64,000 nt of DNA, taken from Gallionella sp. GTDB lineage: Bacteria; Pseudomonadota; Gammaproteobacteria; Burkholderiales; Gallionellaceae. Position 1 is the stretch's first letter. Every line of letters starts with the position of its first letter. The stretch is taken from contig JAQTMZ010000009.1 in the NCBI GenBank assembly GCA_028714075.1, forward strand, positions 1 through 64,000, in the 5' to 3' direction. This document shows positions 26,201 through 35,530 of this stretch, in pieces. The notes below the pieces were generated by a model that saw nothing but the letters and a program-made list of their open reading frames with translations, did not search any database and was not told where the DNA came from. The position numbers were made by a program, and so were the translations under genes.

Positions 26201-27997
26201 ATGTGTCCCTCTCCGATCAAAACGCCAAATAGCGGCAACCGCGCCGACTGGCAGACCCTGCGCTCCCTGTGGCCTTATATCTGGGAATTCAAGGCGCGCG
26301 TGATCGCCGCGCTGAGCCTGCTGGTGCTGTCCAAGCTCGCCAATGTGGCCGTCCCGCTGGTGCTCAAGGAAATCATCGACGCGATGGACAAATCGCATGC
26401 CGTGCTGACGGTGCCGGTATTTCTGGTGGTCGGCTACGGCGTGCTGCGCATGTTCAGCACGCTGTTCGGCGAATTGCGCGACGCGGTGTTTGCCAAGGTG
26501 ACGCAGCGCGCGATCCGGCGTGTGGCGCTGCAAGTGTTCGGGCATTTGCACAGCCTCAGTTTGCGCTTCCACCTCGACCGGCAAACCGGCGGGGTGTCGC
26601 GCGACATCGAGCGCGGCACGCGCGGCATCGGCTTTCTGCTGAATTTCATGCTGTTCAATATCCTGCCCACCTTGCTGGAAATCGGCCTGGTGGCCGCAAT
26701 CCTGTTCAGCAAATACAACGTGTGGTTCGCGGTGATCACATTTGCCACGCTGCTGGTTTATATCGCGTTCACCCTGTTTGTCACCGAGTGGCGCATGGTG
26801 GTGCGCCGCTCGATGAACGACCTGGATTCCAAGGCAAACAGCCGCGCCATCGACAGCCTGCTGAATTATGAAACGGTGAAGTATTTCGGCAACGAGCAAT
26901 ATGAAGCGGGGCGCTACGACGAGAATATGCGGCACTGGGAAATCGCGGCGGTGCGCAACAATACTTCGCTGGCGTACCTGAACGCGGGGCAGAGTTTCAT
27001 CGTCGCCACCGGCATCACCGCGCTGATGTTGCTGGCCGCCGATGGGGTGGCGAAGGGAACGATGACGCTGGGCGATCTGGTGCTGGTCAACGTGTTCATG
27101 ATCCAGCTATATATGCCGCTGCATTTTCTCGGTTACGTGTATCGCGAGATCCGTCATGCCTTGGCGGACATGGAAAAGATGTTCAGCCTGCTGCGCGAGC
27201 ACCGCGAAATCGCCGACAAGCCCGATGCGCAAACTTTGCCGGCAGGCAAGGCAGAGGTGCGCTTCGAGCAAGTCAGTTTCGGCTATGCGCCGGACCGGCA
27301 GATTCTGTTCGACGTGAGCTTTGCGATTCCGGAGGGGCATACCGTAGCCGTGGTGGGGTCGAGCGGCGCGGGCAAGTCCACGCTGTCGCGCCTGCTGTTC
27401 CGGTTTTACGATGTGCAGCAGGGGCGCATCCTGATCAACGGGCGGGACATCCGCGATGTCACGCAAAGCAGCCTGCGCGCGGTGATCGGCATCGTGCCGC
27501 AGGACACCGTGCTGTTCAACGATACGATTTATTACAATATCGCCTATGGCCGCCCCACCGCGGCGCGTGAAGAAATCATTGCCGCAGCGCAGGCCGCGCA
27601 TATCCACGACTTTGTCGAATCGCTGCCGCAGGGTTATGACAGCATGGTAGGCGAGCGCGGTTTGAAGCTGTCCGGCGGCGAGAAGCAGCGCGTGGCGATT
27701 GCGCGTGCCATCCTGAAAAACCCGGCGATACTGGTTTTCGACGAAGCGACCTCCGCGCTCGATTCGAAATCGGAAAAGGCGATTCAGGCCGAGCTGCATA
27801 CCATTGCGCAGAATCGCACCACGCTGATCATCGCACACCGCTTATCCACCGTGGTGGATGCCGACCAGATACTGGTCATGGACAAAGGGCATATTGTCGA
27901 ACGCGGTACGCATGGCGAGCTGCTGGCGCAGAACAAGCTTTATGCGCAAATGTGGAATCTTCAGAAGCAAGTGGAGAAGATTAGTCCTGCCTATTGA
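26201..27997 (+). CDS. ABC exporter of the Atm1/HMT1 family
   Basis: A 598-residue half-transporter: six hydrophobic spans to about residue 340, then an ATP-binding domain with Walker A GSSGAGKST near residue 387, the signature LSGGEKQRVAIARA, Walker B ILVFDEATSALD and an H-loop in IIAHRLSTVV. The membrane part carries YETVKYFGNE and TGGVSRDIERGTRG, typical of mitochondrial and bacterial Atm1 proteins that export glutathione-linked sulfur or metal compounds. A TATAAT box at 26167 precedes the start. It lies 86 bases downstream of clsB and may have its own promoter. Confidence 0.92.
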   Translation: MCPSPIKTPNSGNRADWQTLRSLWPYIWEFKARVIAALSLLVLSKLANVAVPLVLKEIIDAMDKSHAVLTVPVFLVVGYGVLRMFSTLFGELRDAVFAKVTQRAIRRVALQVFGHLHSLSLRFHLDRQTGGVSRDIERGTRGIGFLLNFMLFNILPTLLEIGLVAAILFSKYNVWFAVITFATLLVYIAFTLFVTEWRMVVRRSMNDLDSKANSRAIDSLLNYETVKYFGNEQYEAGRYDENMRHWEIAAVRNNTSLAYLNAGQSFIVATGITALMLLAADGVAKGTMTLGDLVLVNVFMIQLYMPLHFLGYVYREIRHALADMEKMFSLLREHREIADKPDAQTLPAGKAEVRFEQVSFGYAPDRQILFDVSFAIPEGHTVAVVGSSGAGKSTLSRLLFRFYDVQQGRILINGRDIRDVTQSSLRAVIGIVPQDTVLFNDTIYYNIAYGRPTAAREEIIAAAQAAHIHDFVESLPQGYDSMVGERGLKLSGGEKQRVAIARAILKNPAILVFDEATSALDSKSEKAIQAELHTIAQNRTTLIIAHRLSTVVDADQILVMDKGHIVERGTHGELLAQNKLYAQMWNLQKQVEKISPAY

Positions 27998-28060
27998 TTA
28001 ATATCGTTATTCGTGTATGCTGTATGTAAAATATGTAGCTCAAATCGGGGGAGGTTGCAC

Positions 28061-28960
28061 GTGAGAAAAAGACTGCTGATTTGTCTGTTGACCGGACAAA
28101 TGCTGGTAGCCCATGCGGGAGGGCATGATGTAAAACGCACTGGGCATAAACCTGAGCGGATTCATGCCAGCGCAATATCCAACACCGGTACCGCACCCAA
28201 GCTGCACTCCGCGATTGCGCTGATCTACGACCAGCAGACGCAGCTTCCGTTGTACACCAAAAATCCCGATGCGCTCGCCCCCATAGCGTCGATCACCAAG
28301 CTGATGACGGCGATGGTAGTGCTGGATGCGCAACAGCCGCTGGATGAGAAGGTTTGCATCGACGCGGCAGACATCGATATGCTCAAAGGCACGCGTTCGC
28401 GCCTTCGCGTGGGCATGTCGCTTACCCGCAGCGAGTTGCTCAGGCTGGCGTTGATGGCCTCGGAAAACCGCGCGGCTGCCGCTTTGGCGCGCACTTATCC
28501 GGGAGGATATGCGGCGGCGATTGCGGCGATGAACGAAAAGGCGCGCGAGCTTGGAATGCAAAACACCCGCTTCCTCGACCCCGCCGGGTTAAACAGCAAC
28601 AATGTTTCGACTGCGCACGATCTGGTCAAGATGGTTGCGGCAGCAAGCGACTATCCTTTGATACACCAATATACTACCGCGGCATCATATTCCGTAGATG
28701 GCCGGGGCAAGCGTGCGTTGCGTTTTGCCAACACCAACCCATTGGTCAAAAATGTATCTTGGGATATCGGCGTGAGCAAGACCGGTTATATCAGCGAGGC
28801 GGGGCGCTGCCTGGTTATGGAGACTGTAATCAACCAGCGTTCGGTGATCATCGTGCTGCTCGATTCCTGGGGGAAAAGCACCCGTATCGGCGACGCCAAC
28901 CGCATCAAGAAGTGGATGGAAAGCAGCAATGCGCGCGCACGCGCAACGGTGCGCAGTTGA
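28061..28960 (+). CDS. pbpG: D-alanyl-D-alanine endopeptidase (PBP7)
   Basis: About 299 residues of the S11 family, which cleaves D-Ala-mDAP crosslinks in the periplasm. The GTG at 28061 is chosen because GGGGGAGG stands just upstream and the product then begins with a signal peptide (VRKRLLICLLTGQMLVAHA). The serine nucleophile is at residue 77 in ASITKLM with K80; the SEN triad lies in MASENRAAAAL and the KTG in GVSKTGYISEAG. It is the last core gene before the AT-rich stretch and the molybdoenzyme operon. Confidence 0.92.
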   Translation: MRKRLLICLLTGQMLVAHAGGHDVKRTGHKPERIHASAISNTGTAPKLHSAIALIYDQQTQLPLYTKNPDALAPIASITKLMTAMVVLDAQQPLDEKVCIDAADIDMLKGTRSRLRVGMSLTRSELLRLALMASENRAAAALARTYPGGYAAAIAAMNEKARELGMQNTRFLDPAGLNSNNVSTAHDLVKMVAAASDYPLIHQYTTAASYSVDGRGKRALRFANTNPLVKNVSWDIGVSKTGYISEAGRCLVMETVINQRSVIIVLLDSWGKSTRIGDANRIKKWMESSNARARATVRS

Positions 28961-29743
28961 TCGGCGCAATGCGGGTTTGCGTCGCGCCCAACCAGGTTGT
29001 TTTACTTCAGCTTCATTGCCGTTTATAGTCACCGCAGGCTGGATTAAATGCAGCGGCGTCCACATGCATTACTCTAGATTCTGTAATCCCAAGCGCGACA
29101 GATATCTTGCATGCACTACCATCAAGCTATTTACGTCTTGATCATCATCGTAAATCAAGAGATTTAATGTCAAGGCTTCGCTTCACACAATCCTGCAGAT
29201 TTTAAGTTTGACTCTTTTCGAGAAAACATTGCTAACTCGATTCGATTATTTAATTTAAAGCTATAGTTGTTTTGGCATAGAGCCATATAAAAATTATAGG
29301 CAATATTTTTTAATCTATTCAAAATGCCAATTACCCAAAAGAACTAGTTCTTTTTCTTTTGAAATTTTGACCATTTTTGTTGCAATGTATATTTCTTTTT
29401 GTTACATTTTCATAACAATGTATGGAGTGCTGTTATTAGACGTTTGTTATAAGTGGTTTCTGTTGCAAGGTGTGTTTTTTTTTGTTACATTTCAAATACA
29501 CATTATTTTGAACGGGGTTTTTAGTGCTGGTTGGAAGATAGTTAAGGAATCTCTGCAAAAGTCATCGAAATATGTTTCAGGGCTTTTTCAGAGTTTTTTT
29601 AATTATTATGTGTGTGTGGTTAAGGGAAATTAGTTTTTGTTGTGAAAGGTGTGAAAAGTTTTATCCGTTTTGTAATTTGAGTTTGAGTAGATTTAGTAGT
29701 ATCGAACAGTAATTTCAATTAATTTTAAGGGGGGTAATAAATA
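28961..29743. other. AT-rich leader ahead of the molybdoenzyme operon
   Basis: No convincing gene is found in these 783 bases. Past about 29040 the base content falls sharply to roughly 30 percent GC by eye, against close to 60 percent in the core genes. An inverted repeat TCTTGAT / ATCAAGA lies at 29136-29160. TTTTTGTTACATTT occurs twice (29396 and 29479), and TTGTTA-N8-TAACAA forms an inverted repeat at 29399-29418. An open frame at 29367-29633 has the T-rich, hydrophobic look of chance translation. This stretch probably holds the operon's promoter and regulator sites, but I cannot fix a promoter with confidence. Confidence 0.6.
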
Positions 29744-32700
29744 ATGAAGGAATTAATGAAGAATGTTGGTAGGCGCAGCTTTCTCAAGCTGTCTGCTACC
29801 GCCGGGCTCTTGGCAATGGCCAATAGAGCTTTTGCAGCCTCCTCATTTCTGAAGCCTGTTGCAGTGGACAACCCTCTTAAGGCCTACCCGAGCAGAGATT
29901 GGGAAAAGGTCTACAGGGATATGTACAAGGAAGACAGCCATTTTGTGTTCCTGTGCGCGCCAAACGACACACACAACTGCCTGCTTAAGGCTCATGTAAA
30001 AAATGACATAGTTGTCCGTATTTCACCATCATATGGATTCGGTAAGGCCGAAGGCATGGATGGAACCAAGGCCAGCCACCGGTGGGATCCGCGTTGCTGC
30101 AACAAGGGCCTGGTATTGGCAAGACGGGTTTATTCCGACAGGCGGCCCAAGGGCGCAATGGTACGGAAGGGATTCAAGGAATGGGCTGATGCAGGATACC
30201 CACGGAATGACCCAATGGGTTTTCCGGAAAAGAAATATCTGCAACGTGGTAAAGATCCATTTATCAAGCTGCCATGGGACGAGGCTTTCGCACTGTGCGC
30301 AAAAACATTCCATAACATCGCTACGACCTACTCCGGCGAGAGCGGTGCTCACCTGCTGGAAAAGCAGGGTTACGATCATGACATGATCCATTCCATGCAC
30401 GGTGCGGGTGTCAAGACCTTCAAGTTCCGTGGCGGTATGGCGCTGCTGGGTATTGTGCGCATATTCGGCCAGAAGAGAATGGCGAACATGATGGCCTTGT
30501 TGGACGCTAACGTTAGAAAAGTGGGGCCGGATGAAGCTCAGGGCGCAAAAGCACTGGACAGCTATACTTGGCATACCGATCTGGCGCCGGGAACCCCGAT
30601 GACCACCGGTCACCAGACCATGGACTATGACTTGGCCACACTGGAGCATGCCAAGTTTATCCTGCTGATGGGTACCAATCTGCTGGCCACCAAGATGCCG
30701 TGCGCGCACTGGGTAACCGAGTCCAGGATGAAGGGTGCGCATGTCACTGACATTTCCATTGATTATCATGCTACCGCCAACAAGGCGGACGACGTTATCA
30801 TCATTCGTCCGGGAACCGACTGCGCGTTTGCGCTTGGTCTGGCCCATGTGCTCATCAATGAAAAGCTGTACAACGAAAAATATCTGCTGGCCAATACCGA
30901 CATGCCGTTGCTGGTCAGAACCGATACCTGGACCAACCTGAAAGCGGCGGATGTTATTGCTGATTACCAGCAAGCCAAGCTCTCGAACCATCTCAGGATG
31001 CTCGGAGATAAGGAGCCTCTGCCGTTGCCGGTAGCGTTCCATGAAACTGCCATGGTCAGGGAAAGCCTGCGCAAGGAGTGGGGCGACGCGATGGTGTGGG
31101 ACAAGAAAACCGATAAGGCCGTCCCGTTGTCGCGCGACAAGTGCGGCGCGCAATACGCGAGCGCGGGAGTAGAGCCGGCGCTTACCGGCGGGTTCACGGT
31201 GAAATTGGTCAACGGGAAGACGGTCAAGGTTGTGCCTGTGTACCAGTTGGTTAAGGAGTATCTGGATGAGTTCTCGCCGGACAACACGGCTAGCCTTTGT
31301 GCATGCCCGAAGGAGGCAGTTCTCGATGTCGCGCACATGCTGGCGGCTAACCCGGGAAAGTCTATCATTGCCACCGGCGCCGGCAACAACCACTATTTCA
31401 ATATGCATCTGAAGGATCGTGCCTTGCTGCTGGTTGGCGCACTGACCGACAACATCGGGCATATCGGTGGTTGCAGTTTCGGTAACTTCGTGGGTAACTA
31501 TCGTGTTTCGCTGTACGGCGGATTGGGTCAGTGGCTTCTGGAAGACCCGTTCAACCCGCAACTGACTGCGCCGCAATTGAAGGATGTGAAGGATCGCAAG
31601 GTGGGTATGGCCTCCGTCAAGAAGTACGCCAAGGATGAATCGGCTAACTTCTATAACTACGGCGACCGTCCGCTGAAAGTCGGTACTCGCACATTGACCG
31701 ACCCGGGGCATATGCCTGCGCCGACCAAGACGTTGTGGCAAACCAACTCCAACTCGTCGCTCGGTAATGCAAAATGGCACTACGACTTGGTGATCAATAC
31801 CATGCCTAGGTGGGAAATGGTGTGTTATAGCGAATGGAACTGGACCGGCTCCTGCGAGTATTCCGACATCGTCTGGGGTGTTGACAGCTGGATGGAGCAA
31901 AAGCATACCGATATGTCCGGTTCGTGCACCAACTCGTTCATGTATGTCGCACCAGTCACGCCGATGAAGCGGGTGCATGACACCAGGGGTGACTTGGAGG
32001 TGTATGCCGGCGTATCGAAGGCTCTGTCCAAGATTACCGGCGACAAGAGATTTGCCGATTACTGGCATTTTGTAGGCGCGGCAGGAACCGATGCAGCACA
32101 GGATTCCGAGGTTTATCTGCAGCGGATTCTCAATGCCAGCCAGACAGGTCGAGGATACAATGTGATTGAGTTAACAGCAAAGGCCAAGCAGGGCATTCCT
32201 GCGCTGATGATGAACCGTACCTATCCACGGGTCAGCGGCTGGGAGCAGGCGGAGGAAGGTAAGCCTTGGTACACGAAAACCGGGCGTCTGGAGTTCTATA
32301 AGGACGATGCCAGACAAATCGAGGCCGGTGAAAACCTGCCGGTGTATCGCGAACCTATCGATTCGACCCGCTTTGAGCCGAATGTCATCATCGGCAAGTC
32401 GCGCGCATTCGCCCTGATGGCGTCACCCGAGAGCTACGGTCTGGAAACCGATGGAAACAGCCTGATGATTGCCGAAAACCGGCAAGGACGGAACGTTATA
32501 TTGACCACGGCGGAGCTGATGAAGTCACAGCACCCGCTCAAGCCGCAAGGGTATAGTTTCTGCTTCAATACCCCCAAGTATCGCCATGGCGCGCATACCA
32601 CGCCGATCGATACCGACCTGATGACGCTGTGGTGGGGTCCGTTTGGCGATATTTACCGCCACGACAAGAGGAAGCCGTCCACAGGTGAAGGTTTTGCGGA

Positions 32701-33265
32701 TATCAATCCGATCGACGCCAAGAAATTTGGTGTCGACGAGGGCGACTATATCTGGATTGACGCCGACCCAGGCGACAGGCCTTACCGCAACTGGAAAGAA
32801 GGCACGGCGGAGTACGAGCTGGCCAGGTTCAAAGTCAGAGCAAGATACTATGGCGGCATCTCCCCCGGAACCATCCGGATGTACTTTAACGCATACGGAT
32901 CAACGTACGGTAGCGTGGAAGGGCAGAAGACCCGGGCCGATGGACTGGCCAAGAACCCGAGAACCAACTATCAGGCGATGATGAGGACCGGGAGCCACCA
33001 GAGTTGCACGAGGGCATGGCTTGCGCCGACCCTGATGACCGATACACTGACTTTCAAGACGAATATTGGTCAAGAAATCGTCAAGGGTCACGAGGCGGAA
33101 ATCCACTGCGCGAACGGCGCCCCCAAGGAGTCATTCGTGAAAATAGCGTTGTGCGAGAAGGGCGGAACCGATGGCGGGGTGTGGCGAGTCGCTGCGCTTG
33201 GCTGGCGTCCTACCTATGAGAACGATGCGATGAAGAGGTACCTCAAGGGCGGGTTTGTCGGCTAA
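29744..33265 (+). CDS. nxrA: Nitrite oxidoreductase-type molybdoenzyme, catalytic alpha subunit
   Basis: A 1173-residue type II DMSO reductase-family protein binding Mo-bisMGD and one Fe-S cluster. The N-terminus carries a Tat signal (R10-R11 in GRRSFLKLSA, cleavage after about A31), so the enzyme works in the periplasm. H65, C70 and C78 in the CAPNDTHNC segment and the CC before NKGL are cluster candidates. D279 in TWHTDLAPGTP aligns with the Mo-binding aspartate of NarG. Length and the DTHNC / SHRWDPR pattern fit the periplasmic NXR branch better than the shorter chlorate, perchlorate or selenate reductases (about 910-930 aa). A strong AAGGGGGG ribosome site precedes the start. Nitrate or chlorate reduction remains possible. 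Confidence 0.8.
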   Translation: MKELMKNVGRRSFLKLSATAGLLAMANRAFAASSFLKPVAVDNPLKAYPSRDWEKVYRDMYKEDSHFVFLCAPNDTHNCLLKAHVKNDIVVRISPSYGFGKAEGMDGTKASHRWDPRCCNKGLVLARRVYSDRRPKGAMVRKGFKEWADAGYPRNDPMGFPEKKYLQRGKDPFIKLPWDEAFALCAKTFHNIATTYSGESGAHLLEKQGYDHDMIHSMHGAGVKTFKFRGGMALLGIVRIFGQKRMANMMALLDANVRKVGPDEAQGAKALDSYTWHTDLAPGTPMTTGHQTMDYDLATLEHAKFILLMGTNLLATKMPCAHWVTESRMKGAHVTDISIDYHATANKADDVIIIRPGTDCAFALGLAHVLINEKLYNEKYLLANTDMPLLVRTDTWTNLKAADVIADYQQAKLSNHLRMLGDKEPLPLPVAFHETAMVRESLRKEWGDAMVWDKKTDKAVPLSRDKCGAQYASAGVEPALTGGFTVKLVNGKTVKVVPVYQLVKEYLDEFSPDNTASLCACPKEAVLDVAHMLAANPGKSIIATGAGNNHYFNMHLKDRALLLVGALTDNIGHIGGCSFGNFVGNYRVSLYGGLGQWLLEDPFNPQLTAPQLKDVKDRKVGMASVKKYAKDESANFYNYGDRPLKVGTRTLTDPGHMPAPTKTLWQTNSNSSLGNAKWHYDLVINTMPRWEMVCYSEWNWTGSCEYSDIVWGVDSWMEQKHTDMSGSCTNSFMYVAPVTPMKRVHDTRGDLEVYAGVSKALSKITGDKRFADYWHFVGAAGTDAAQDSEVYLQRILNASQTGRGYNVIELTAKAKQGIPALMMNRTYPRVSGWEQAEEGKPWYTKTGRLEFYKDDARQIEAGENLPVYREPIDSTRFEPNVIIGKSRAFALMASPESYGLETDGNSLMIAENRQGRNVILTTAELMKSQHPLKPQGYSFCFNTPKYRHGAHTTPIDTDLMTLWWGPFGDIYRHDKRKPSTGEGFADINPIDAKKFGVDEGDYIWIDADPGDRPYRNWKEGTAEYELARFKVRARYYGGISPGTIRMYFNAYGSTYGSVEGQKTRADGLAKNPRTNYQAMMRTGSHQSCTRAWLAPTLMTDTLTFKTNIGQEIVKGHEAEIHCANGAPKESFVKIALCEKGGTDGGVWRVAALGWRPTYENDAMKRYLKGGFVG

Positions 33266-33278
33266 TTAAGACGTGTGG

Positions 33279-33303
33279 CCGTCGCCTTGGATCAAGGCGA
33301 CGG
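33279..33303 (+). promoter_or_regulatory. Intercistronic hairpin between nxrA and nxrB
   Basis: A perfect 11-bp stem (CCGTCGCCTTG / CAAGGCGACGG) with a GAT loop lies 14 bases after the alpha stop. No T run follows, so it looks like an mRNA-stabilising or processing element rather than a terminator. The beta start is 39 bases further on. Confidence 0.6.
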
Positions 33304-33341
33304 ACTTAAATCGAAATGATATTTGGAAAAGGGAGTACATA

Positions 33342-34484
33342 ATGGCAACAGTTAAAAACTGGCAACTAGACAGGGAGATGGAATATCCCTACGAAGGCAA
33401 CAGGCCAAAGCGGCAAATCACCATGTTCTTCGACTTGAACAAGTGTATTGCATGCCAAACCTGCACCATGGCCTGCAAGACAACCTGGACTTCGGGCAAG
33501 GGGCAGGAAGCGGTGTTCTGGAACAACGTGGAATCGAAGCCATACGGCTTCTATCCGCTGGCCTGGGACGTGAAGGTGCTCGATCTGCTGGGCTCTCAGC
33601 CTTGGTCCGGTTCTGTCTACAAAGGCAAGACCATATTCGAAGATGTTTCGTTCGATGAAAAGGTCAGGGGCTATCTCCCCGACGAAATGGACTATACCAG
33701 CCCGAACCTGGGCGAGGACGAGGCCAGCCAAATCCAGACCACCGAAGGCGACTATATCAAGGGTCCGGTACACAAGAGCTGGGGATTCTACCTGCCGCGT
33801 ATCTGCAACCATTGCACCTATCCGGGATGTCTCGCCGCTTGTCCCCGGAAAGCGATTTACAAGAGGCAGGATGACGGTATCGTTCTGATCGACCAGTCCA
33901 AGTGCCGCGGCTACCGTGAGTGCGTGAAGGCTTGCCCGTACAAGAAGGCGTTCTACAACAACACCACCCGTGTATCGGAGAAGTGCATCTCCTGCTATCC
34001 GAAGATCGAAGCGGGCGAAATGTCGCAGTGCGTGACCAACTGTATCGGCAGAATCCGTATTCAGGCTTTCAAGACAACTGATCTGACCAAGATCAGGAAG
34101 AATAATGTGGCTGATTTCCTGATTCATGTACGCAAGATCGCGCTGCCGCTGTATCCGCAATTTGGCACCGAGCCGAACAATTACTACATTCCGCCCATTC
34201 ACGTCGATCCGGCCTATCTGACCCAGATGTTCGGCCCGGGCGTCGAGAATGCGATCAAGCAGTACCGGAATGCAGGCAAGGACAAGGAATTGCTCGCGGC
34301 ATTGATTCTGTTCGGCAACACCGAGAAGATGAGCGACACATTTGCGTATGACGCAAAAACCGACGAAGCCGTTGCCTACGATGAGAAGGGTAAGGAAATT
34401 GTCAGGGTTCCGTGCACCGAGCCTATCTACATCAGGAAGGTCCTGAACGCGAAGTCCGGTGCCTTTCTTACTAACAATACGTAA
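33342..34484 (+). CDS. nxrB: Nitrite oxidoreductase-type iron-sulfur beta subunit
   Basis: A 380-residue electron-transfer subunit without its own signal, expected to be exported attached to the alpha subunit. Four cluster motifs are visible: C35-C38-C41-C45 in CIACQTCTMACK, CNHCTYPGCLAACP, CRGYRECVKACPYKK and CISCYP followed by CVTNC. In the third motif a tyrosine stands where the fourth cysteine of a ferredoxin would be, the place of tryptophan in NarH, so this cluster is probably [3Fe-4S]. The segment NVESKPYGFYPLAWDVK is typical of the NXR branch. AAAAGGGAG lies upstream of the ATG at 33342. Confidence 0.85.
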   Translation: MATVKNWQLDREMEYPYEGNRPKRQITMFFDLNKCIACQTCTMACKTTWTSGKGQEAVFWNNVESKPYGFYPLAWDVKVLDLLGSQPWSGSVYKGKTIFEDVSFDEKVRGYLPDEMDYTSPNLGEDEASQIQTTEGDYIKGPVHKSWGFYLPRICNHCTYPGCLAACPRKAIYKRQDDGIVLIDQSKCRGYRECVKACPYKKAFYNNTTRVSEKCISCYPKIEAGEMSQCVTNCIGRIRIQAFKTTDLTKIRKNNVADFLIHVRKIALPLYPQFGTEPNNYYIPPIHVDPAYLTQMFGPGVENAIKQYRNAGKDKELLAALILFGNTEKMSDTFAYDAKTDEAVAYDEKGKEIVRVPCTEPIYIRKVLNAKSGAFLTNNT

Positions 34485-34497
34485 GGGGGGAGCGATA

Positions 34498-35457
34498 ATG
34501 AAAAAGATATTTGTTGGAATAGCAGCACTGTGTTTGGCGGCCTCGTTTGCCTCTCCTGTCTTTGCCGATGACGATAAGATCGAAATCAGGTCAAAGGCAG
34601 TAACCGGCGCGGTACCGCTGGATCCGAACAGCCCTGTCTGGAAAGACGTGAAGTACCTGATGGTTGGAATGGTTCCGCAGAACTTGGTCGCTCCAGGCGC
34701 TGCCGAAGGTTCGGTTCCCAACGTGAAGGTTAAGTCGGTTCACAGCGACAAGGAAATCGCGTATTTGCTGGAGTGGTATGACGCAACTGAAAACGATACG
34801 GAAACCATGATGGACAAGTTTTCCGATGCGGCTGCCTTGATGTTCCCGGTAAAGCAAAAGACGGAGCCGTCGTTCATGATGGGTGATGCGGACAATCCCG
34901 TCCAGATCCTTTATTGGAAAGCGGCTTGGCAGAAGGATATCGACAAGGGTTATCAGGACGTGAGGGATGCATACCCTAACTATAACTACGACTCTTACCC
35001 GTTTGTCGATACTATGATTGACGCGAAAGGCAACAAGATCGTTGTGAAAGACAACGAAATCTACAAGCCAGTAGATCCGCAAGACCGCGCAATCAATACG
35101 CCGATAGGCAAGTATAGCGATGCTGCAAAGGGCTACTTGCCGGGCTTGGCGGTAAAGAACCCCAGATCCAAGATCGACAGGACAACGCCGGTTGAGGAAC
35201 TGAATGCAGTGGGTTTCGGTACACTGACTACCCAAGCGGACAGCAAGGCCAACGGCAAGGGTGTCAGGAGCTTCGGTTACTGGAAGGTGGTTATCACCCA
35301 TCCGTTGAAGGCTGAATATACCGGCCAAGACGCGGACTTGACAGCAGGTGATCACTTCATCACCGCTATCGCGATATGGGATGGTGCCAAGAAGAACCGC
35401 GCCGGGCGCAAGAACTTCTCGAACGGCGGCTGGATCTCGTTATATTTAGAAAAATAG
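34498..35457 (+). CDS. nxrC: Nitrite oxidoreductase-type heme-binding gamma subunit
   Basis: A 319-residue secreted protein with a clear Sec signal (MKKIFVGIAALCLAASF, cleavage near VFA). The mature part resembles the ethylbenzene dehydrogenase/DMS dehydrogenase gamma family, which holds one heme b with methionine and lysine ligands. Candidates occur in YLMVGMVPQNL and the C-terminal RAGRKNFSNGGWIS region. No CXXCH is present, so it is not a c-type cytochrome. It would take electrons from the beta subunit to periplasmic carriers. AGGGGGGAG lies just upstream of the ATG. The gene ends 20 bases before a terminator-like hairpin. Confidence 0.8.
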   Translation: MKKIFVGIAALCLAASFASPVFADDDKIEIRSKAVTGAVPLDPNSPVWKDVKYLMVGMVPQNLVAPGAAEGSVPNVKVKSVHSDKEIAYLLEWYDATENDTETMMDKFSDAAALMFPVKQKTEPSFMMGDADNPVQILYWKAAWQKDIDKGYQDVRDAYPNYNYDSYPFVDTMIDAKGNKIVVKDNEIYKPVDPQDRAINTPIGKYSDAAKGYLPGLAVKNPRSKIDRTTPVEELNAVGFGTLTTQADSKANGKGVRSFGYWKVVITHPLKAEYTGQDADLTAGDHFITAIAIWDGAKKNRAGRKNFSNGGWISLYLEK

Positions 35458-35477
35458 CCGTATAGCAGGAAATAAAG

Positions 35478-35510
35478 GGGGCGGCAAGAAATTGCCGCCC
35501 CTGTCGTTTT
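35478..35510 (+). terminator. Terminator-like hairpin after nxrC
   Basis: A perfect 10-bp stem (GGGGCGGCAA / TTGCCGCCCC) with a GAAA tetraloop is followed by TGTCGTTTT. It lies 20 bases past nxrC and 29 before the chaperone gene. It may end most transcripts and let a minor share read through, giving less chaperone than enzyme. Confidence 0.7.
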
Positions 35511-35530
35511 AATTATTGAAGGAGTTATTG

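Noticed and set aside
29136-29160. FNR-type site
   Set aside because: TTGAT and ATCAA are separated by 12 bases (the extra A aside, 11) rather than four, so it is not an FNR box.
29366-29392. Sigma-70-like promoter TTGACC ... TATATT before nxrA
   Set aside because: The spacer is only 15 bases and the site lies over 350 bases before the start codon in DNA where AT-rich matches are expected by chance.
29367-29633. Open frame of 88 codons in the AT-rich leader
   Set aside because: The product is a chance-like hydrophobic sequence from T-rich DNA, without ribosome site or family.
30029-32068. Long minus-strand open frame of 679 codons inside the alpha gene
   Set aside because: It is antisense to a well-supported gene, has composition expected from codon bias of the plus strand, and shows no domain.
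29744-35457. Perchlorate or chlorate reductase (Pcr/Clr) as the identity of the operon
   Set aside because: The alpha subunit is about 250 residues longer than those enzymes, and the gamma and beta features fit NXR better. The nearby Cld keeps chlorate reduction open as an activity, but not as the best name.
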